A stretch of DNA of 64,000 nt from Calliopum simillimum (lineage: Eukaryota > Arthropoda > Insecta > Diptera > Lauxaniidae). Positions 13,392 to 25,530 of this stretch are shown here, piece after piece. The DNA is taken from NCBI GenBank assembly GCA_951812925.1, contig OX638369.1, forward strand, positions 47,735,061-47,799,060, read 5' to 3'. Position numbers and translations under genes: made by a program. Each line of letters opens with the position of its first letter. Position 1 is the stretch's first letter. The notes below the pieces were generated by a model. The model searched no databases. It was not told where the DNA came from and worked only from the letters and a program-made list of their open reading frames with translations.

Positions 13392-13704
13392 TTTTATCTT
13401 CATTTTGTGTATTTTCAGTTTCAAAACTGAATCAGAATAAAGGTAATTTGTTTCCTTTAATGAATGAGATAAAATAAATTGTTTTGTTTTATGTTTTTTG
13501 AGTTTTATTTAAAAAAGAAAGATTGGTAGTCAATATTTCCCTCCCTTATCCTATTAATTTATTTTTCGCCTGGATAGCTTTGTACGCAAGAAAATTATCC
13601 GCAAAAATTGATTTTCGAATAGCACATAGTGATAATAGTCTCATGAAAAATTACGGTGAAAACTTGTCGCATGAAAAAATACCAGTGAGATCTGCAATAT
13701 TTGC

Positions 13705-14026
13705 TTAGAATATATTTCAATTATTACTGTTTGAGATTGTAAAAAATTTGATTGAAAAATAATTTAAATTAAACAGTAGTTAAGCTATAGAAATGACAGT
13801 GCTACAGTAGCTCAGTGGTTAGAGCGTCTCCTGGAAACACAAAGGTCTTTAGTTCGACACCATCAACATACATTTTTTTTTATATTGTTATATTATTTAA
13901 AAAATTTACTGTGTGTAATCAGTAAAAAATACGGCTTTTCTTTACGGGCATACAGTAACTGAAAAAATCAGTAAAAAATACTGGGATTTTCAATGAATTT
14001 TTAAGGTTTAGTTTTTTCCATGTGGG
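13705..14026 (+). repeat. SINE-like repeat, copy 2, with tRNA-like segment
   Basis: At 13802-13865 a tRNA-like block has a good A box (TAGCTCAGTGGTTAGAGC) and a B-box-like TAGTTCGACACC about 50 bp downstream. The acceptor arms (GCTACAG and its expected partner) and the T stem do not pair, so it is not a functional tRNA gene. A T-rich body and conserved AGTAAAAAATAC and GTTTAGTTTTTTCC blocks follow, shared with copy 1 at 2081-2290. An internal pol III promoter plus a repeated body fits a tRNA-derived SINE. Confidence 0.55.
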
Positions 14027-15563
14027 TAATTGCTAGAATATTTCAAGAAGTCGCGATGGAAAAATCTCTATACAAAATTCTGGCGTTATTTCCATTTTGG
14101 TTTGAAAATAAAGCCAAAAACTTTTCTAGCGTTTTTTCCAAAAATTATGGCTTTATTTCCAAAAGTCGGATACATTTGTGTTTTGCTTAAAAATCACTGC
14201 TTCGGTACGTTTTACCAAAACTAAAAGACATTGCTGACAAATTTATGCTCATTTCTATTAATTTTACTGCAACTTTTTGTAATTTTCTTCAAAAAAATTT
14301 ATTTTTATTTTTCAATGGTTTCCAGTGGTTTCGCTAGTAAATTTGACCTAATTATGTGAAAAGTCGTAGAACAAAAGTTGTTCTGAATCGCAAGTTTCAT
14401 TTATAGGTTATACATTTTTTCCATGTCACAAGTCATATATTTGATAAGATATCGGTTACTACGCCATTTTGTAATTGCCCGTAAAAACAAATTCTTTTGC
14501 CAAAATATCCACACTTCCATTTTTTGTGGGTTTTCTCGGAAAATATGTTTCAAATAAAGGCTGCACAGACAAAAATAATAAGTTATCAACACTTAAAGCA
14601 ATTCCTACAGAGCCTACACGATAGCCACAAATTCTCTAAGCGAAACACTATTGAATATTCGCTGCTGCGTTATCAAAGAAAACATATTGAATGATGAATA
14701 AAAAATCGAAATCCAAACAAACAGCAGCGGACAACACTTGTTACTAATGTATTACCCATAAGAGAGTTGTATTGTTAAAAAACATTTTTATTTAGTATGC
14801 TAATGATTTCATTTTGAATAGTTTTTTGACTATGAGTGAGCCCAGAATATAGTGTAATTAACTGTGGGTGCGTTTAATATGTTGCATGTGGCGAGTAAGT
14901 TAATAGGCGCCTTTGGTTAAAGAATTTGAAAGTGTAGTAAAATAAAAGAAATTCATTTTGAAAATACTAAGTAGATTGGATAGTATCTTTATTCTATTTC
15001 TATAACACTTAAGGAGAACGTAAAAGAGCTGAGATTGGCAATAATGGTACTGCAAATGAAGAGCACCGTATAGATACATAGACATAGATTTTAAAACTGG
15101 AAAATTCAATTATGTTGCATGGTTAAAACGACATATCCGTATTAAAAGAAAACACCAATAAAAATTTAAACCAAGCAAAGAATAAAACACAAGCAGACAT
15201 CCTGCAACAAAATGCATATTCAACCAAATCCTCCACGTTCACAACAGTTTTGTTGTTGTACATAAAGTTTTTGCATTACAAAAATTGAATCTTCCTCTAT
15301 TGTTGTTGCCGCTTGTTGCCGAGTGCTTTTTGTGCATCCATATGCCGGCGATTTTATCCAATTGGATGTGCACATACCAAGGGTGAGGAGGGTGTGAAAC
15401 AAGGAGTATGGCTGAGAAGATGGTTTTGGTAGTGATGATGATGATGGTGGTGGTGACAAATCGATGGCATGAGTTAAATTCAGGCACAGCAGCACAAGCT
15501 TAAAACCAAATGTGTTGTTGATAACAAAAAACCCGGCAGTCCATAGAGTGGACGACTTGTTAT

Positions 15564-15597
<34 letters not shown>

Positions 15598-16529
15598 AAA
15601 TAACAATAGAGAATGTACAAATACGTAATACGTAAATATGATTTTGAACAAAAGGTGGTTGATTATTTCCATGAAAACATACGAATTCTCGTTAATACCG
15701 CACGGCACCGCACGCTACCCTTGCGGGATCGTGTTACCTACATAACATATACTGTCGTCTATGATTAGAGAAAGGGCAAGTGTTTTGACAATTTTGACAT
15801 CGAAGAAATACGTGTGTGTTATTTTTAAAAATTAAAGAATTAACAGAAAAATTACTTCAAAATGCAAAAAAAAAAACAATTTTTGGAAATATTTAGGCTT
15901 TAAGAGCTCATAAACAAAACGAAATTGGGAGACTCGGAAAACACCAGTGTTCATCATGCAAAAATCTTCAAGAATCTTGGTTTGTGCAAAAATTGACCTT
16001 AAGATGGCTTAAAAAATATTTTTATTTAGTCTCCATCCTTTTTCATACAAAACCTATGTAAACGAAACAAATTTGGGAGAGTTTTTTTCATCGTAATTGG
16101 AATGAGGGCAGCCTTGTGGAGAATATTTATTCTAAACTTAAAAAAATTTACCACTTTGGTTGACCATGTTGGGTTGAGCTTCTGTTCAGTGTTTTATGTA
16201 AAACTCCAAAAAATTACAAAAAAAGGCTAAATGAACAAAATAAAAATACAAAAATTGGGCAGCTGGTTTGCGCTATGCGTTTCGGGACCCACCACAGTTC
16301 AACTCATCAGAAAGCATTTTTCGACTCGAAGGAGAACTTTCAAGCACGCCATATTAACCCTTTTTCATAGATTTGTTTAGAATAACAGCAAAGGGCAAAT
16401 AAAGTCAATGCAAATGTTAAAAATCTTGTTTTCTTCTATTGATGTTGCTCATAAGTTGAATTCGAATATTCACTGAAACATAATCAAATTGAATGGAGTG
16501 TTATTTTGAAGCAGATACTAGAAACGCCC
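14027..16529. other. Gene-free stretch with CAA microsatellite
   Basis: A pure (CAA)n tract lies at about 15565-15597 and its surroundings are also CAA/GAT rich, producing Leu- or Asn-rich open frames by composition. No gene, RNA gene or clear element end seen. Confidence 0.45.
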
Positions 16530-17975
16530 AGTAATCAAAATTCGACCACAAATGTATTAAATAATTTTCGTACTTTTAAGACACTTTTAGTACTTTTTTT
16601 TTGCTATTTGGTACAAAATAGAAAAGCTCATTTATCATCCCTGGTGTAATTCAAGCGAAATATAAACAAATCAAACGAAATCAGTGCTATACTTTTTGCC
16701 TTTCTCTTTGTGCTGTATCCTCTCTTCAGCTCTGTGTGACCGCGTATTTTGTCGTTGATAATATTGAAAAATTTGCGTTTAATTTTACCTGGCTTAATGG
16801 CATTAACACACAAATACCTTTCTAATGGTATATAATTCAAAGTCGTGCTCCATTTCTAACATAATAAAAAAGAGGTTGGTGAAGAAGTCCTGATAGAGCT
16901 TATCAAATTGCAAAGTTATAGAAAGTAAAAGATAAGGTTGAATCTGTTTCTGTTAATAAAATTCGGGAAATCGTCTGAAGCTATGTAAGGCCTCCTCAAG
17001 AATTAGAAATTTGTTTGGACTTGTACACAGCGTGATCGTTGTGGTCCATAAGGAGAAAATAAAATAAAAATTGCGAAAAACTTAAAGGAAGAAAAACAAT
17101 AATTAAAGAAGCAGAATCGTTCTTCAAAGCGGTTCAATTAGAAGTTATGATCATAAATGTATTATATGTCAGAAAAATGCAGATTGAAAATACTGTGTTA
17201 TGTTAAAAAAACCATTGGGATAAAATTTTTCTGTTACAAGGTGAAAAAGTAATGTCGCTTTTTCGCATTTAATGGGAGTTATTAATGGGTCAAACAGATA
17301 TTAGTAATATTAAAAAGGTTTATATTAAGGGTTATCGTGAATAATATATATATTGTTCCCATTGAAGCCTGAGAGAAATTGCACGGAGACATTTATTCAC
17401 GATAACCTTGATTTGCTAGAAATAAGTTATCACATGTAAATGGCTTGTTATGTTTTTGTAAACAATGAATTTGTAATAAATTTTGTTAGTGGCGATAATT
17501 ATAATTCAAAGTATACACTAACTAGGAAATATTTAGAACAAATTCGTTGAGTTTGTATGCAAGCCAAAAAAGCAACGTTTCGCTTCTCTTGCGTGCGAAA
17601 AATTTCTAGTGTAAACTTTGAATTTTATTTATTTTTTGTTTAAATTTTGTTCCATTAGCAATGGAGTACGACTTTGAGTTATGTATGTATATACTATTAG
17701 AAAGATATTTGTGCGTGGATTTGCACAAAGTTAGAATTTTTTTGATATGTTGTTTTAATATTAACAATAAAATATGCTGTCGCACAAAGGTGCAATATAG
17801 GATGAAGCACAAAGAGAAAGAGAAAAAACAAAGCTGTGACTCCATGTCTTTTATGTTGTTTTCGTTTCGCTTCACATCGTACCAGGGATGATAAATTAAT
17901 TATTCTATTTTACACCATATAACAAAAAAAAAGTACTAAATGTGTTCACAAATTACCAAAATTATTTCGACCACT
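16530..17975. mobile_element. Large inverted-repeat element, diverged arms
   Basis: Arms of about 320 bp (16530-16850 and 17645-17975) are inverted copies. Paired blocks include AATAATTTT next to TCGACCAC, a TTTAGTACTTTTTTTT block, CATCCCTGG, CTTTCTCTTTGTGCT and CGTGCTCCAT against ATGGAGTACG. Arm identity is clearly lower than in the element at 36385-39402, so this copy is older. The loop of about 800 bp has no supported gene. A separate small hairpin in the loop pairs GGTTATCGTGAATAA near 17329 with TTATTCACGATAACC near 17392. Confidence 0.65.
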
Positions 17976-19721
17976 AGGCGATACTAGTATAAATAAAAGG
18001 TTAATAATTAAAATACAATTTTCAATTAGTAAATCTAAAGATAATTTTAAAATGTATTATCAGCATCACCATTTCTATTTTTTTTTTTTTTTTTAATGTT
18101 TTTTTTTTAAACAAGAGTGGACAAAAACTGTTCACGGATTCTCTGATGTAAATTTTTTCAGTCTCTTGCTCCATGAGTATACAATCGCCAAAAACATATT
18201 ATTGCTAAGACTAATGGAAAAAATAAAACAAAAATGTTCACAATATGTTAGTTGTTACATGAGTTCTATCTGTACATTTAGAAAAATTGCTCCTGGACAT
18301 TTTCCAAACTTTTGCTGTTTGTTTTCCAAAACATTATAGAAAATAACTGTTTCTAATTTTTTATGAAATAAATTCCACTTTCAACATAATTTAAAGAAAT
18401 GGCATTTCAGTGTTTTCTTTTTATTCTTAATAAGTCAACATTCTTCCATAAAAAAAAATGCATATTATCAGTGGCGTAACGAGGTGTGTCTGAAAACTCC
18501 ACTTTTAATTTTCTTTCTATTTTCATAAATTCAGTGGAACGTTACGAAAATGAAATCATTGGTAGATGGCAGCATACGAGTATCGCACAGGACATACCAT
18601 TCCATATGGACATGCAGCGCCCGCCGCTCTCACTCTCTCAAAGTACGTTAACAACATGGAAATTAAATAAAGAACACAAAGGACGAACTATGGGGAGGAT
18701 GATGATGGTGGTGGTGGTTGGTGGTAATGAACATGATTACGGGTGTGAAATGGTTTTTGGTTCAAGATTTCTACTGGGCTATTGGTGAAAGCATGAATTT
18801 TTAAATGAGAATTTTAGGAGTTGAGAAAGCTAAAACGAAATCAAATATTCCGATTTCAACTCTGTGAAACTCACGCTCCGTCGTGTTGGGGTGTATGATG
18901 TCGAAACAGTAAAGGAACAGAAACAGAATCAAAAGCAGAAAACAGAAAATGTATAAAACAGGAGCGAAGGAGCAAATAAATTTTTGTGTGTACCTACCGG
19001 AGACTATGATGAAAAATGGATTTTTGCAGCCCCAGCCCTTAATGCATCACGACGACGACGACGGACGATGACGATGGCAAAATCGTAGCAATTCTTCGAC
19101 TTTTTTGATCAATTTATGATCCTGGAGCAACTTTTATTATTTCCGTTGCTTAAAAATACAAATATTTTCAAAACGCGAAACTCCAACATATGTTAATTTC
19201 TGGTAACTTCAATGGAACTTTTTTCTGTGGACAGAAATTGAAAAATCTCTGCTTCGCACGAATATGTTAAATTTTTCACAATTCTCTTTTTCAATTTTTC
19301 CTTTGCAAATATTCAAAACTTGCAAAACAAATATTTAGTAATTTTCTTCTACAATTTGACCGCACAATTTCAGTAAGACATATTAATTTATAAAAGCATT
19401 TTTAATTTAAAAATTTCTCCATTTTTTTCTTCACTTTTTTTAGTTGGAAATTTTCGCTGTGCAATTTTTTTGAAAACAATTTTCTCACTTATTCCGCAAC
19501 TTCTTACACTTTTTTTATACACAAAATGCAGTTATTAAATATTTCTTTGAATTGTGCAACTTTTGTTCAATTAATTTTAATCATTTATTAATATTACTGC
19601 AATTTTTCAATAGATACTGAATAAAATATACGCGGATAACGACCAACCTCTTCTCTTCTTCTTCTTTGAATATGTCATTCATTGCGAGCTGTGTTTGTTA
19701 AAACCGACGACCAACCTCTTC
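17976..19721. other. Gene-free stretch
   Basis: AT-rich with homopolymers. GATGATGATGGTGGTGGTGG at about 18699 and a GACGACGACGACGG tract at about 19050 are simple sequence. ACGACCAACCTCTTC occurs at about 19639 and again at 19707. No gene supported. Confidence 0.4.
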
Positions 19722-20722
19722 AGGCTTTTTTACATTATCAGTGTAGCCATCAAACTGGTCATGAATATGTCAAACCGAGTTAGTGTTTACACGTTCTATA
19801 AACTGTCAATATTTAGCAACAGCGGAACAAAGTTTTATGATGAAAATTGATATGCTGATGGAAATAACAAAAATAAATTAATAAAAAATAAAGGAAACAC
19901 CAATATATACACTATCAATTTATTTAAATGGGTTTTTGAGTAAAAACAAATCACATTCGCAAGCCATTTTCATTTCCGCGCGATGTGCACCCGTTGAAAT
20001 CTTTTCTTAACTGACTTATACCCTATTCTCACTTGTCTGGATAACCAAATGAATGCCGATTAAGCACTAACCAGGATAGTTTTTCATTAAAAAGCTTTTC
20101 GATTTGTATGAAAAAGATTAGCTAGTTTTTAAATAATTAGATCATTTAACCCTAAAAATCGCCAGGTGGCATCTCCAAATTCAAAAAATTCCAGGGAAAT
20201 TACGAAATTTTCTTTTCTTTTGACAAACGCAAAATGTAAGCAAATAAAACATTTTAATAAAAAGCAAATTAAAGCTAAAATAAAAAATGTGTTGGCCTCA
20301 ATCGTTTTAAAAAAAAATTATATAACGAAATATATAAAAATATATTTGAAAAAAGCGAAAATAGTGTCGAAATTTGGTAAACGCCAAAAAAAGTGTCATT
20401 GAAATGATAGATGACTCATCCAGGTAAGAGGTGTAAACGTGGTTCTATGATTATCAAGATTTTCTGATTTTTTTTTTTTTTTTTTTTTTGTACTGAAAAA
20501 ATTTCATTGCGTTTAAACAGTCAACCTACCCATCAATAAAGTCATCAATACAGCAGAAAGTCAAAAAATTTTGTTTTTCGGCAAACAAATTGTCAATACA
20601 GATTGATGAGTGCTTACATTATCAGTTTCTCATCAATCTGCATACATTCTCAGATTGATGAAAAAAAGTGAACTTGGCATCATTGGCATTTTGATGGCTA
20701 GATTGTTAATGTAAAAAGGCCT
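19722..20722. mobile_element. DNA element with AGGCYTTTTTACATTA ends
   Basis: The left end AGGCTTTTTTACATTATC, followed by GTAGCCATCAAA, is mirrored at the right end (TTTTGATGGCTAG, then TAATGTAAAAAGGCCT). The arms match for about 35 bp. Subterminal CATCAATCTG motifs recur near the right end (about 20600-20665). No intact transposase. I could not identify a target duplication, so the superfamily is unassigned. Confidence 0.5.
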
Positions 20723-22154
20723 AATAGAATAATAAGTGCTGGTTCACAAAATATATAATATTCTTTAATTATTAATCAATTCATTAACTTCACGCGGGGA
20801 ACTCATTTGAACCGCGGAAAATTCTGTACTTCTTGCATTTCCGCAGCTTATCTCAAAGTGACACATTTGGATGGAGGATTATTTCCGAACAGCTGAATAA
20901 TAGGAATGCTAAAATGATAGAACGTACAAATATAAAGAACTCAGCATTTGGTGATTTTAGTGTTATGGCGGCACATAATCGCAAATGCAGAAAAAAAGAT
21001 GCTGAGAAAAATGCATGTGCGAACAACGATGAATCGCAGGCAAATGCCGAAAATGCATCACAGCAGTCTTCATCAGATGAAAATAATGATGCAATTGTAG
21101 CTCATTTTCAACCGTCATCATAAGGTCGCCTCCCTCCAAGAAAAATGTACGGTTCGTAAATTGCGTACCCAAAGCGAATCGCTTTCGAACTCGGATTTCA
21201 CTAACACATGCATATATTGAATGTGTAAACAAACAATCCGCCCTGTTCCCAATTCCACTTTCACGTGAAAGTGGGTATAAAGTGGAATGCGAAACTTTTT
21301 GAAAAGTCGGCATTATGCTACGACTTTTCAGTTAATTTTGCTTTTTTAAAGCTGTGTTATCGATCAAATTGAAAAAAAAAAATACACAGTCATAAGCTTT
21401 AGAGTTTTTCCCTTTTTAATGAGTAGTTCTTATTTTTATTGTAAATGTAATATTGTAAATATTGCTGAAATAAAAACCTCTAACTAAAAAAATATTTTTT
21501 CCGATGACAAGTAAAAAGTCTGCAAATTGGCATTTTCGAAGTCAGTGTTTGTGTGAATTATTTGACATTTCGTTATATTATGGTGTTAGTAAGAATAGTT
21601 CGAAAACAGGATGCCACCTGATTTTATTTCTTAAATTGCAATAGAACATCTAATTAACCCAATAAAATGCACTGAGCATGAAAAAAAACTTTCTGAAATT
21701 CCCTCAAATCAGAGGAAACCCCATAATTGGGCATCTCGCCTAATACACTATTTTGACAGACAAAATTGCGAGCATTTATAAATTCAAGTGCATTGCAGCA
21801 GCCGTTAAAGTGAAACTCAATTAAAGTTAATAAATTTAATAAAAAGCATTTTGATTAATAAATCTTGTTTACTTGTGTGTATTTTTTAACTGACAGCTAA
21901 AAAGTTTGCGTTTCTACTGAGAAAAATTAAACGTCTTGAATAGTCGTTGAATAGGCTTCACATCCACATCGAAAATAAAAAGTAATCAATAAGTCTTCGA
22001 AATTAAAAGTAATTGAAATTACACGGATTACGGAACAGGCCGGAATATTTTTTTTTTTTTCTTTGTCAAAATTTTTCTGGTTTCAGTTTCTGTTTTTAAA
22101 TTTCTGGAATCTAGACATTTTATTATGTGATTCATCGCAAAGTTCTCGTATACA
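20723..22154. other. Gene-free stretch with a perfect palindrome
   Basis: A perfect 20-bp palindrome centred on CACGTG lies at 21255-21274. A polar open frame at 20833-21123 is discussed under rejected items. Near 22031-22045 the mirror of CCTGTTCCGTAATCCG marks an end of a dispersed repeat seen also at 34257, 36092 and 53353. Confidence 0.4.
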
Positions 22155-22350
22155 ATGGTAGCAAACCACGAACGTACTTTCATTGTGATTTTATCCTATG
22201 GCGTGGACTTGTTGGTAAGATTTTCCAACGCATCGAGGACAAGGGCTTCAAGCTTATTCTGATGCTGTCAATTGAGCAAATTTGGAAATCAACTAATGGT
22301 CCACATAAAGTGAGCTGAAAACCAGCTATCGCTGACTTTATCTATGAATA
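22155..22350 (+). pseudogene. awd: Nucleoside diphosphate kinase (awd) pseudogene fragment
   Basis: Starting at ATG 22155 the frame reads MVANHERTFIVILSYGV, matching the NDP kinase N-terminus, then shifts frame into RGLVGKIFQRIEDKGFKLI, a diagnostic family block. After a short unmatched stretch with an in-frame stop, ADFIYE corresponds to the family C-terminus (…WIYE). The family protein is about 150 residues; only about 65 codons remain, so the middle, including the active-site histidine region, is deleted. The absence of introns is compatible with a decayed retrocopy, but no poly(A) tail was identified. It cannot make active enzyme. Confidence 0.65.
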
Positions 22351-23665
22351 AAGTGGTGGACATTCATAAAACAGTTTTGGAGTAGCAGTGCCAGTATTTT
22401 CCATTCCCGAAGAGATTAAGCGAGAAAGTTCAATAAAACTTTGTGAAATTCCAAAGTGTATAATGGAAATGTATATTGAAAAATCTGATGTTAGTGAATT
22501 GAGTGTAATATAATTGAAATATGTAGTTTAATATGATAAAAATTTAATATAAATTAGTATTATATTAAAATGCAATCTTTTATTTAAATCAGTTCGTAAG
22601 GGGTCCGAATTTAGCAAAGCATAAATGAACCACTTTAACGCTACGTAAACGGTACTATTTTGCGAGCTAAAAACGTAGTACCAATACATTGAAATTACTA
22701 CGTTTTTAATTCTACTGTTCTTATTCTAACATTTACGTTTACGGTTCGCAATCATATCGCCAAAGCGGTACGTTTACGAAGTTTTGTATGACTTATAGAC
22801 TTCGCCGGCGTTACTCTTTCGTACCGGTTTTCTTAGAGGGCTCCAAATAAATTTTAACTAAATTGAATTAAAATTGATTTCTTTATTTTATTTTAAACGA
22901 AATGAGATATATAAACTTAAAAATTTACTTCAAAATTGACGATGTTTTGTTTCTGTCAAATTATTACAATCTATTGCAGTTATCGAGAGCGCTGCCATAT
23001 TCAAACAGACTATCGATCAAGTTCGTCAGTTTTGCAGAAATTTCCTCTTGCAATTTTTCAATTGAGTGACAGTTGAGTGACTGTCAATGGTCATAGTTGA
23101 CTGACTAACATTATTGCTAGTGTGTACTATTTTACTTACGAAAAACAAATTTTTTTTGTGTTCATTTATACAATTAGATGAATATTGAAAAATTAATTAT
23201 ACTCATTTTACTGTTATTTTGTTGTTTTGACTCAATTTTTGTACGAAATCATATCGAATGAAGCCTTAACCAGTGAGGCCAGTTCAATTATCTCGTATTC
23301 TTTAAGTCTTGATATCTCGAAAACGAAGCGAGATGTGAAAACATTTTATCTAATATTTTCGACTTATTTTGTATCGATTTATAAGCAAACATCATCGAAT
23401 TTAGGGGCAACGAAAATCAAAGAATCCCCCTTATTTCCAATTTTTATGGCGTCAACGAACACTTTTAGGGTAAAAGCCTGCTATTTGGGTAAAAACTGGC
23501 TATTTGGGTAAAAAATTTTGTAAACAAACATTCTTTATATATCGATCATCTCTAATTACGATCATATGTTTTCTGTCAGCTACTGTCAATATAGCTTTTG
23601 TTTACAATTTAATTGCTTAAATATTAAAGAGGTCTAATGTAATACCATTTCGAAAAATTACCATA
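22351..23665. other. Region upstream of RCC1L
   Basis: No gene supported. A 94-codon open frame at 23227-23511 has no recognisable features. GGGTAAAAACTGGC-type motifs at about 23468-23530 resemble a segment at 60920-60975 and may be remnants of the same dispersed element. The promoter of RCC1L must lie here but no core element is obvious. Confidence 0.4.
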
Positions 23666-25096
23666 ATGTTAAAAAATGTACAGAAAACTCAACGAATATT
23701 GGTACGCGAGTACACAACAAAAGCGCGTCAAACTGTGCTGTTGCAGGACAAAGCCAAAATCAAAAGTAACATTGAATAACTTATTCATTTAAATAGCAAT
23801 TTAACATTTTGATTGTTGTTTACAGCATATGAACCAATAGTAAGCAATCCCCACAAATTTCGGGTGTATGCTTGGGGCTTTCAGGAGACCGGTGCACTTG
23901 GATTGCAGACAAATGTCAAAAAATCAAAAGAGCGCTACACGGAAATGGTGCATCATCCAACGCGTATGCAATTTTCTGTCAATACGGAAATTGTTGATAT
24001 AACAGCTGGTTATGGATTCTCGGTTTTTGCTGTGAAACGCAGTGATGGAGAAACTCTGTTCGGCACTGGCTTAAATACAGATTCACAGTTGGGCTTTCAA
24101 ACCAAAGGAGGCAATAAGGAGGACCCAAAGAAATTAGATGTAATCATATATCCTACGGCAATTTGGCTGCCACGTTTGGAACGTGAAACAGACGATGATA
24201 TGCAGGTTAAATGCATGTCTGCAGGACGTGCTCATTTAGTTGTCGTCACGAAAAATGATACCATCTTCACTATGGGCAATAATTCCTATGGCCAATGTGG
24301 TCGAAATATTGTGGAAAATGAAAATTATCAGGGCAGTGCCTTAATACATCGTATTGAAAAGGGAACATTTTGTGAACCGGACGATGAAGTGATTGCGGTA
24401 GAATGCGGACAAGATCATACAATGTTTTTGACTAAATTGGGACGCGTTTACACTTGTGGTTGGGGTGCTGATGGACAGACAGGAAAAGGACATTACGAAA
24501 CCACGGGTGAAATTGCACGTGTTTGTGGAGATATTTCAAAGGAACGCATCATTAAATTGAATTGTTCGTCAGATTGTGTTTTAGCCCTTAACGATAAAGG
24601 TGAAGTGTTCGGTTGGGGAAATTCAGAATATGGACAACTGGACGATGCAGATAACGCACCGACACAACTTAATATACCACGTACACTCACGCTTACTAAT
24701 GGTTTAGGCAAAATAAAAGATATCGCTTCTGGCGGTTCATTTTGCATGGTACTAAATGAAAACGGACTTGTATATACTTGGGGCTATGGTATATTGGGCT
24801 TTGGTCCATATGTAGAGCAGACATCACGACCACAACATCTGTTGCCACCATTATTTGGTCGCAATGATTTTAGCGATAGTACACATGTTGTTTCAATTGG
24901 ATGTGGTGTTTTTCATATGGGTGCAATTAATTCAGATGGTGACCTATTTATGTGGGGTAAAAATCGTTTTGGCCACTTAGGCTTGGGACATAAAAAAGAT
25001 CAATTCTTTCCCTTCAAAACTGCTGTCAATGGCAAAGTGACGAAAGTGGGTTTTGGTGTAGATCATACATTAGCTTTATGTAAACCATTTATGTGA
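23666..25096 (+). CDS. RCC1L: RCC1L, mitochondrial RCC1-like repeat protein
   Basis: Two exons, 23666-23765 and 23826-25096, are separated by a 60-bp intron (GTAACA…TTTACAG) that joins in phase to give 456 residues. The first about 33 residues are basic and almost free of acidic residues (MLKNVQKTQRILVREYTTKA), as expected for a mitochondrial presequence. The rest is a seven-bladed RCC1 propeller with repeated blade motifs: WGFQETGALG, GTGLNTDSQLGF, MGNNSYGQCGR, CGWGADGQTGKGHY, GWGNSEYGQL, WGYGILGFGP and WGKNRFGHLGLG. NNSYGQCGR and WGADGQTG are hallmarks of RCC1L (WBSCR16) rather than nuclear RCC1. Mammalian RCC1L acts in mitochondrial ribosome assembly and fusion; the same role is inferred here. 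Length matches the human protein (about 464). A frame opening inside the intron would miss the presequence. Confidence 0.95.
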
Positions 25097-25174
25097 TTTA
25101 TGATAAATTTTGGCTGAATTGTTGTAATTGATAAGAAAAATATAGTAAATGTTTAAAATTTGGTTTTATGTTTT

Positions 25175-25180
25175 AATAAA
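25175..25180 (+). terminator. Poly(A) signal of RCC1L
   Basis: AATAAA lies 79 bp after the RCC1L stop codon and is the first canonical signal downstream. Confidence 0.6.
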
Positions 25181-25358
25181 GTTAGAAAATAAGAAAGCCC
25201 TTTTTTCTGAAGTTTCTATATGCGCCAGTATCGAAGTAATTGTCGTCTTGTAATAACTGTTGAATATTAATCTAAAGGGGTATATAATGAGTTTGTGGAA
25301 AGTGATTTGTGCTTATAAGTGTTATTTGTCCTATATTAGGGGGAACCCTTTAACCTCC

Positions 25359-25379
25359 TAGGTTAGGTTAGGTTAGGTT
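25359..25379. repeat. (TTAGG)n-like tail of the LINE
   Basis: Four tandem GGTTA units on the plus strand, i.e. CCTAA units at the 3' end of the minus-strand LINE. The unit equals the ancestral arthropod telomere repeat TTAGG. The same tail ends an independent LINE fragment at 34501-34525. Confidence 0.85.
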
Positions 25380-25530
25380 GCGAGGGCATCGTTGGCATAT
25401 ATGCAAGCCAACTTCCACTTAGACCATTCTGCTGGTCCATTGTGATCCCTCTTTAATACGGTACATAGTTCTTTGATACATATTCAATTAATTTAATTCA
25501 GTATATTTATACAATCTTATTGAAGCTTAT

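Larger units (their letters stand above)
11582..13551. mobile_element. TA-flanked DNA element, copy 1, carrying two later insertions
   Basis: Terminal inverted repeats begin GGGTAAGGGAGGGAAA on the left and end TTTCCCTCCCTTATCC on the right, each flanked by TA (11580-11581 and 13552-13553), as expected for Tc1/mariner-like target choice. It aligns along its length with the 881-bp copy at 36802-37682 apart from two blocks absent there (11909-12399 and 12757-13391). No transposase frame is intact, so it is non-autonomous or decayed. Superfamily assignment rests only on the TA duplication. Confidence 0.8.

Noticed and set aside
13802..13875. tRNA gene
   Set aside because: The A box is good, but acceptor and T stems do not pair; treated as a tRNA-derived part of a repeat.
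15220..15708. 162-codon minus-strand frame with a poly-Leu run
   Set aside because: The Leu run comes from the CAA microsatellite and the remainder is not protein-like; overlapping frames are equally open.
20833..21123. 96-codon polar frame (ACANNDESQANAENASQQ), a possible final exon, and a 116-codon frame on the opposite strand
   Set aside because: Composition is plausible for a fly protein but there is no recognisable domain, no secure acceptor or start context, and no neighbouring exon in phase.
23227..23511. 94-codon frame upstream of RCC1L
   Set aside because: No domain, no splice context, and its end overlaps a dispersed repeat-like motif.
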